Of a DNA stretch of 26,170 nt, positions 21,857 through 26,170 are shown one piece after another; positions within the stretch are counted from its first letter, which is position 1; the number at the start of each line of letters is the position of its first letter. Source of the DNA: Ruminococcus sp. UBA3767 (lineage in GTDB: Bacteria; Bacillota; Clostridia; Oscillospirales; Ruminococcaceae); the NCBI GenBank assembly GCA_002371625.1, contig DFFV01000021.1, positions 1 to 26,170 of the forward strand, read 5' to 3'. Position numbers and translations under genes: made by a program. Under the pieces are notes generated by a model. That model had not been told where the DNA came from. It did not search any database and saw nothing but the letters and a program-made list of their open reading frames with translations.

Positions 21857-22060
21857 TTACTTAGCGAAATGTGCGTTGAGCTTTTTTATCATCTCATCGG
21901 GATTAACGCCGTGCACCTCACAAGCCTCCTCAAGTGTTTCACCTCTTGAAGCAGGACAATAGAGGCAGTGCATTCCCATATCCATAAAATAAGGAGCAAC
22001 GCTCTCGTCATGGTCCATGATGTCGCCGATTATCGTATCTTTTGTTACTTCAAATGCCAT
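21857..22060 (-). CDS. DUF1858 domain protein (hybrid-cluster-associated disulfide type)
   Basis: A 67-residue protein of the DUF1858 family, also described as a redox disulfide domain associated with hybrid cluster proteins. It begins VTKDTIIGDIMDHDESVAPYF and carries the typical GMHCLYCPASRGETLEEAC, with C32-x2-C35 and C47 as likely redox or metal ligands. Such proteins are thought to take part in thiol or Fe-S chemistry in anaerobes, but no reaction is proven. It has a strong ribosome binding site (GGAGGTTAA) and its own promoter and terminator, so it is a single-gene unit. No hybrid cluster protein gene is nearby. Confidence 0.92.
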   Translation of the reverse strand: MAFEVTKDTIIGDIMDHDESVAPYFMDMGMHCLYCPASRGETLEEACEVHGVNPDEMIKKLNAHFAK

Positions 22061-22091
22061 TTTGTTTAACCTCCTTACTTAGTATGGTTTT

Positions 22092-22120
22092 ATTATAACC
22101 GATTTATCTTCAAAATGCAA
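22092..22120 (-). promoter_or_regulatory. Sigma-A promoter of the DUF1858 gene
   Basis: On the minus strand TTGCAT (complement of 22115-22120) and TATAAT (complement of 22092-22097) are 17 nt apart, just upstream of the ribosome binding site. Confidence 0.85.
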
Positions 22121-22146
22121 CCCCTTTTGTGCAATTTTAAAGCAAA

Positions 22147-22176
22147 CGAATAATTTACAGCGCAAAGTGCAAAATA
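22147..22176 (+). promoter_or_regulatory. Possible forespore-type (sigma-G/F-like) promoter of the germination operon
   Basis: CGAATA (22147-22152), 17 nt, then CAAAATA (22170-22176) loosely resembles the sigma-G pattern with GAATA and CATxxTA. No sigma-A promoter is visible upstream of this operon. Germination operons are known to depend on sigma-G in spore formers. The match is weak. Confidence 0.3.
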
Positions 22177-22210
22177 TTACCGAATGAAAAACTGCAAGGG
22201 GAAGATAAAA

Positions 22211-23683
22211 ATGCCTGAAAAAAACGGGACTGTCATCGGAAGCGACCTGCACGAAAACCTTGAAACGCTTCGCAGGATTTGTGCGGACAGCGCTGATGTG
22301 AACATAATGAATGTGCGTATATGCGGCACCGACTGTGCTGTGGTGACGGCGGAGGGGCTTGTTTCTGCGGCGGCACTGGCTGACCTGGTGTTTCAGCCGC
22401 TTATGGAACTGAAAATGTGCATGGACGGTGACGGGATATTCAGGTTTTTGTCATCGGGCAGTTTGCTGTCGACCGAGCGTGTGACTGTAAACAGCTACGG
22501 GGAAATGTTCAGGCTTTTGTTTTCGGGCTTTTGTCTGGTGCTTGCAGACGGCGTTTCAAAGTGCTGTGCTTTTGGCTCACAGGGCTTTGAGCGCAGGGCG
22601 GTGCAGACTCCCGACAGTGAGCAGACGGTAAGGGGCGCACAGGACAGCTTTAACGAAGTGGTAAGGTGCGGCATGGCAATGGTGCGCAGGAGAATGAAAA
22701 CTCCAAAGCTGCGTTTTGAGCTTGTGCAGTGCGGCAAAAAAACGAGCACTGACGTATGTATTATGTATCTATCTGACAGGGCTTCACCTGAGGCGGTGGC
22801 GCAGGTGCGCAAGCGGATAGAGGGCATTGAACTTGATACAGTGCTTTCGGGCGGATACATTGAGCCGTTTGTTGATGAAAGCTATGGCAGTTCGTTCTTT
22901 TCGGCGTGCAGCTACACGCAGCGACCCGATACGGCTTGTATGCGGCTGAACGAGGGCAGGATATGTATCCTTGCGGACGGTGCGCCTTTCTGCCTGATAT
23001 GCCCGGGGCTTTTTGCGGATAATTTTCAGACAATGGACGATATGTGCACAAAGCCTTATTATGCGAGCTTTATGCGCTGGCTGAAATACGCTGCTTTTCT
23101 GCTGGCGGTGGCTTTGCCGGGGATATACATTGCGCTGGTGATGTTTCACCCTGAGGCGTTTACGCTCAAGCTGCTGCTGAATCTTTATGTTTCCGAGGAA
23201 GCTACGCCGTTTCCGCTGCCTGTTGAAATGGCGATACTTGTGATACTTTTTGAGATAATGCGTGAGGCAGGTATACGCCTGCCAAAGTCGATAGGCGGTG
23301 CGGTTTCGATAGTGGGAGGGCTTGTTGTAGGCGATGCGGCGGTGAAAAGCGGACTTATCTCTGCGCCGCTTCTGATAGTCGTGGGCATAACTGCGACCTC
23401 GGCTTTTGTTATCCCACGGCTCGACCAGCAGATATCGGTGCTGCGGCTCATCTTTATTTTTGCGGGAAGCCTTGCAGGGCTGCTGGGGATAGCGGCTGCG
23501 GCTGTGCTTTTCACGGCAAACGTGTGCGCAATGGACGAGCTTTCGGTATCATATCTTTCGCCTTTTTCTCCGCTTGAAGCAGGAGGTGCAGCGGACCTTT
23601 TATACAGAAGCAGCTTTGCAGGCTATGCAAGGCGGCACACCACGGTGAATGAAAATGCGCAAAGGGAGGAGACCGGGGATTGA
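22211..23683 (+). CDS. gerAA: GerA-type spore germination receptor, A subunit
   Basis: Inner spore membrane subunit of a nutrient germinant receptor. The 490-residue protein has the large soluble N-terminal half, including SEQTVRGAQDSFNE and MVRRRMKTPKLRFE, which match the family's conserved block. The membrane half follows from about residue 300. It includes FHPEAFTLKLLL, PFPLPVEMAILVILFEIMRE, and GIRLPKSIGGAVSIVGGLVV. ATG 22211 has AAGGGGAAG upstream; the longer frame from 22184 lacks a site. Which receptor (GerA, GerB, GerK) cannot be told. The first 100 residues are somewhat divergent. It is the first gene of a three-gene operon. Confidence 0.93.
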   Translation: MPEKNGTVIGSDLHENLETLRRICADSADVNIMNVRICGTDCAVVTAEGLVSAAALADLVFQPLMELKMCMDGDGIFRFLSSGSLLSTERVTVNSYGEMFRLLFSGFCLVLADGVSKCCAFGSQGFERRAVQTPDSEQTVRGAQDSFNEVVRCGMAMVRRRMKTPKLRFELVQCGKKTSTDVCIMYLSDRASPEAVAQVRKRIEGIELDTVLSGGYIEPFVDESYGSSFFSACSYTQRPDTACMRLNEGRICILADGAPFCLICPGLFADNFQTMDDMCTKPYYASFMRWLKYAAFLLAVALPGIYIALVMFHPEAFTLKLLLNLYVSEEATPFPLPVEMAILVILFEIMREAGIRLPKSIGGAVSIVGGLVVGDAAVKSGLISAPLLIVVGITATSAFVIPRLDQQISVLRLIFIFAGSLAGLLGIAAAAVLFTANVCAMDELSVSYLSPFSPLEAGGAADLLYRSSFAGYARRHTTVNENAQREETGD

Positions 23684-24753
23684 AAATGCGGCTTTCTGCG
23701 ATGCAGCTTGCGGCGCTGGCATTGTGCGCAAGGTGCTATTCAATGATGACATATTTTCCGCACGAAAACAACAATGCGGCAGTTTATATCATCTCGGTGC
23801 TGCTTTCATCGGCGGTGCAGGCACTTATAATTCTGCCTGCGGTGGTGCTTGCAGGGAGAACGGGACAGGGAGCGATATACGCCGCAGGGAGCGAAAAGCC
23901 TACCGTTTCTAAAATAGCTGCGGCGTTATACCTGCTGTTTTTTATGTGGGATATTTTTATGACCTCGGCAGGCTTCGGGTATTTTCTTGACGAGTACTTT
24001 TCGCACAGGGTATCGGGCATAGCAGCGCTTATCTGCATCGCTGCGGCTGCGGCTTATCTTTCGGGGCTGCGCAGCAGTGTGCTGGGAAAGTGCGCAGGGA
24101 TAACTCTGGCGGTGTTTGCATCGTTTACGCTGCTGCTTGTGCTGAGTGCGCTTGACAGGACGGATGCTTCGGCTTTTCACTTTGCTGTTGATGATATCGG
24201 CGGCACGCTGGCGCAGGATGTTAAGCTCGATATCCTGCGCAGCAGGGAAGTTGTCATGCTCGCTTTTCTGCTTGGTGATGTGAAAGGCTCGCACGCAAAG
24301 AGCGCTTACAGCTATATCGGCGTGAAAGCGTTTATCGTTAGCTTTGTGGCTGCTTTTGCGGTGCTTGTTATGGGCGATTTTGCCTTTTCGACTCAAACGC
24401 CGTTTTATTATCTTTCCTGCTGCTGCACCTCAACTATAATAGAGCGCTTTGATGCTGGGTATATGTCGGTATGGACGGCGCTTGCGGTTTTAAGGCTCGG
24501 GCTGGGGCTGCACTGCGCTTCAAGATGCTGTGCGGTGCTGGTTTCCCCTAAAGAAAAGAAAACAGCAAGGCGGCTGATCCCGTTTTTGCCTGCTGCTGCG
24601 GCGTTCGTGGTGCTGCTTTTTCACAAGGGCAAAAGCGTGGTGTACCTGCGTGAGAGCCTGTGGGTGATAATACTGCTCGCAGGGATAATTCCGCTTGGAA
24701 TGATGCTATTTTCAAAACAAAGGAGCGCTGAGAATGAGAGTCAGCAGATTTAA
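23680..24753 (+). CDS. gerAB: GerA-type germination receptor, B subunit (permease-like)
   Basis: Integral membrane subunit related to APC-superfamily amino acid permeases and believed to bind the germinant. The 357 residues contain about ten hydrophobic helices and few loops. The family call rests on topology, length and position between A and C subunits more than on a sharp motif. I start it at TTG 23680, 10 nt after GGGAGG; this overlaps the stop of the A subunit by 4 nt (TTGA). The ATG two codons later (23686) is the alternative. It overlaps the C subunit gene by 20 nt, so the three proteins are likely made in fixed ratio. Confidence 0.85.
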   Translation: MKMRLSAMQLAALALCARCYSMMTYFPHENNNAAVYIISVLLSSAVQALIILPAVVLAGRTGQGAIYAAGSEKPTVSKIAAALYLLFFMWDIFMTSAGFGYFLDEYFSHRVSGIAALICIAAAAAYLSGLRSSVLGKCAGITLAVFASFTLLLVLSALDRTDASAFHFAVDDIGGTLAQDVKLDILRSREVVMLAFLLGDVKGSHAKSAYSYIGVKAFIVSFVAAFAVLVMGDFAFSTQTPFYYLSCCCTSTIIERFDAGYMSVWTALAVLRLGLGLHCASRCCAVLVSPKEKKTARRLIPFLPAAAAFVVLLFHKGKSVVYLRESLWVIILLAGIIPLGMMLFSKQRSAENESQQI

Positions 24754-25843
24754 AGCTCACACGCTGGTGCTTTTCGCTGCACTTATAATAGTCTATATCG
24801 TTTCGGGAAAAGGGCACACGGCGGAGATACAGCAGCGGCTGCTTTGCCATGCGATAGGTATAGACAGGGCGGGCGAGGAGTATCTTGTGAGCATTCAGGT
24901 GTTCAAGCCCTCCGAGCCGGGTTCGGACACGCCTGTTGACATAACCAAGAGTAACGTTGAAGTTATAACGGCAAGCGGAAAAACTGTTGCAGAGGCAATA
25001 GCACAGTGCGAAAGAAAGCGTGGAAAAACTGTATTTCTTGGGCATTTAAAGCTGATTTGCCTAGGAAAGAGCGTTGATGTTTCACAGCCCGAGGAGCTGT
25101 TCGCCTTCTGCCTCAGTGACAAGACCGTGTGCCTTTCGGCAGATGTCTGCGCTGCCGAGGATTCTGCCCGGGAGCTGATACAGACGGAGCTTACGAGCGA
25201 AATGATATCGACCGAGAATTTCATTGATGTTATCCGGCACAATGTTCAGCTTTCACGCTGTGCAAGGTGCAGGCTGATAGATATGCTTTCGTTTGTGGGA
25301 AAACCCGATTTTGCACTTCCGGAGATAAGCGTGGTTAAAAGCGACGACGAAAAACGTCCGCCCGAGCTTGCAATAAAAAGAACTGCGCTGATAGCTGACG
25401 GAAAATTCACGGGCAAGGGTATAGATGCCGCCTGCACGGGCTGGTTTATGACTCAGCCGCAATGCAGGGAGGCTAACACGGCTTTGGAGGCAGATAATAG
25501 GAGCGTCGATGTTTTCGTTGAAAAGGCAAGGTGCAAGAGCGGTGTAGAGATCGAAAACGGGCAGCTTGTCTGCAAGGTCGAGCTTGAAGTAACGGCAAGG
25601 CTGGGCAGCGATGCTGGCGAACGGATAAGGAAAGATGCGGAAGAGGAGATCTCTCAGCAGCTGAAAAAACAGATAGAGGAAAGCTTTGAAATGTGCGAAA
25701 AACGGATTGGCTGCGATGTGTTCGGCGTTGCAAAGCAAATGCGCAGCAGCTTCCCGAAGACGTATCTGAGATATGAAAACGAGATAGGTGAGATACTCGG
25801 TGCGGCAAGGTGTGTAGCCATTGTAAAATGTAAAGCCGTGTAA
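24734..25843 (+). CDS. gerAC: GerA-type germination receptor, C subunit, without lipobox
   Basis: Ger(x)C-family subunit, normally a lipoprotein on the outer face of the inner spore membrane. The 369 residues show a hydrophobic N-terminus (8-24), an AIGIDRAGEEYLVSIQV strand typical of the first domain, GKTVAEAI, KRGKTVFLGHLKLI (the conserved H-L-K-L block), and a C-terminal domain of the family type. Family members normally have a Cys right after the hydrophobic segment for lipid attachment (as in TGCWD). Here the segment ends YIVSGKGHTA and the first Cys is C38, so the lipobox is lost and the protein is probably held by an uncleaved helix. AAAGGAG is 8 nt before ATG 24734. Confidence 0.92.
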   Translation: MRVSRFKAHTLVLFAALIIVYIVSGKGHTAEIQQRLLCHAIGIDRAGEEYLVSIQVFKPSEPGSDTPVDITKSNVEVITASGKTVAEAIAQCERKRGKTVFLGHLKLICLGKSVDVSQPEELFAFCLSDKTVCLSADVCAAEDSARELIQTELTSEMISTENFIDVIRHNVQLSRCARCRLIDMLSFVGKPDFALPEISVVKSDDEKRPPELAIKRTALIADGKFTGKGIDAACTGWFMTQPQCREANTALEADNRSVDVFVEKARCKSGVEIENGQLVCKVELEVTARLGSDAGERIRKDAEEEISQQLKKQIEESFEMCEKRIGCDVFGVAKQMRSSFPKTYLRYENEIGEILGAARCVAIVKCKAV

Positions 25844-25868
25844 CAGCGTGTTCAGCACGCTGTTTTCT
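25842..25868 (+). terminator. Intrinsic terminator of the germination operon
   Basis: AACAGCGTG (25842-25850) pairs with CACGCTGTT (25856-25864), loop TTCAG, followed by TTCTTG. It overlaps the stop codon of the C subunit gene. Confidence 0.9.
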
Positions 25869-25925
25869 TGTTAGTTGCAACTAAAATATTCACAGTTATT
25901 TTAAAATAAAAATTGAATAACAGTG

Positions 25926-25954
25926 TTGACAAACGGGACATGGCGTGATATAAT
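25926..25954 (+). promoter_or_regulatory. Consensus rRNA operon promoter
   Basis: TTGACA (25926-25931) and TATAAT (25949-25954) both match consensus perfectly with 17-nt spacing. The AT-rich tract just upstream (about 25880-25920) suits an UP element. Start is expected near 25960-25962. Confidence 0.95.
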
Positions 25955-25959
25955 ATATA

Positions 25960-26151
25960 GGCACTCTCAAAGAGGAGAGTGCCCAGCATCTTGAAAATTG
26001 AACAATAGACGAAACGAAACCCTTGTTAAATACTTTGAGTATTTAAGATAAGAGTCAAGCAGAAGACGAAAAAAAGTCTGCACGCACAGCGAATTTTTTA
26101 GAAGAATGAGCTAAGGTTTTAGAGTCGCTGAAAAGTGGCTTTAGGATACAA
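25960..26151 (+). other. 16S rRNA leader with hairpins and boxA-like site
   Basis: The leader begins with a 9-bp hairpin: GGCACTCTC (25960-25968) with GAGAGTGCC (25975-25983). Next comes TCTTGAAAATTGAACAA (25989-26005), the form usual in Firmicutes rRNA leaders for the boxA antitermination element. A perfect inverted repeat follows, TTAAATACT (26026-26034) with AGTATTTAA (26038-26046), and a later GCAG/AGAC with GTCTGC hairpin around 26060-26087. The later part probably pairs with sequence after 16S to form the RNase III processing stem, which lies outside the window. Confidence 0.75.
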
Positions 26152-26170
26152 ATTGATTAAGAGTTTGATC
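26152..26170 (+). rRNA. 16S ribosomal RNA, first bases only
   Basis: The window ends in AGAGTTTGATC, the near-universal start of bacterial 16S rRNA (site of primer 27F). Position 1 is estimated at about 26152 by comparison with the E. coli 5' end. Confidence 0.93.

Noticed and set aside
1..26170. Insertion sequences, prophage or transfer genes
   Set aside because: No transposase, integrase, phage protein or attachment-site-like repeat was found; the window is core chromosome.

Overview
The window reads as chromosomal DNA of a Gram-positive anaerobe of the class Clostridia, most likely Ruminococcus or a close Oscillospiraceae relative. The evidence is a Firmicutes-type division and cell-wall (dcw) cluster starting with mraZ, a MurE with the meso-diaminopimelate DNPR motif, DivIVA, a SigH-like sigma factor, TrmK, a DUF1858 protein and a GerA-type spore germination operon. 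The genus is inferred from gene content and protein style, not from a search.

Layout. Bases 1-302 hold the end of a Ser/Gln-repeat surface protein with a sortase-like tail. A small uncharacterised gene and inorganic pyrophosphatase follow (395-1534), closed by a strong terminator. About 630 bases without a confident gene (1535-2165) carry an unassigned sigma-A promoter, a possible small-RNA unit, and then the mraZ promoter with four 10-bp MraZ boxes. The dcw cluster runs from 2166 to 16604: mraZ, rsmH, ftsL, a PASTA-containing class B PBP, murE, murF, a divergent mraY, ftsW, murG, an unknown bitopic membrane protein, murA and ftsQ. ftsZ (16857-17984) has its own promoter and a different codon style. 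After a hairpin-rich gap come divIVA with tandem promoters, a class I fumarase beta subunit 8 nt behind it, a sigH-like gene, a tRNA-like element, a double zinc-ribbon gene, then trmK and a DUF1858 gene on the minus strand. A germination operon of A, B and C subunits follows, and the window ends in the promoter, leader and first bases of a 16S rRNA gene.

How the genes work together. The dcw genes cover much of lipid II synthesis (MurA, MurE, MurF, MraY-like, MurG) and the septal machine that uses it (FtsW, PBP, FtsL, FtsQ, FtsZ). MurB, MurC, MurD, FtsA and SepF are not in the window. MraZ probably controls the cluster through the boxes at its own promoter.

Most notable points: the MraY-like protein has Gln in place of the third catalytic Asp (GQSGS instead of GD-x-GS) and an insertion in the NLTDG loop; FtsQ carries a tail of about 200 residues with seven perfect 12-residue repeats; FtsZ has an atypical C-terminal peptide without the usual proline; an unknown membrane protein sits between murG and murA; and a shortened tRNA-like element precedes the zinc-ribbon gene.
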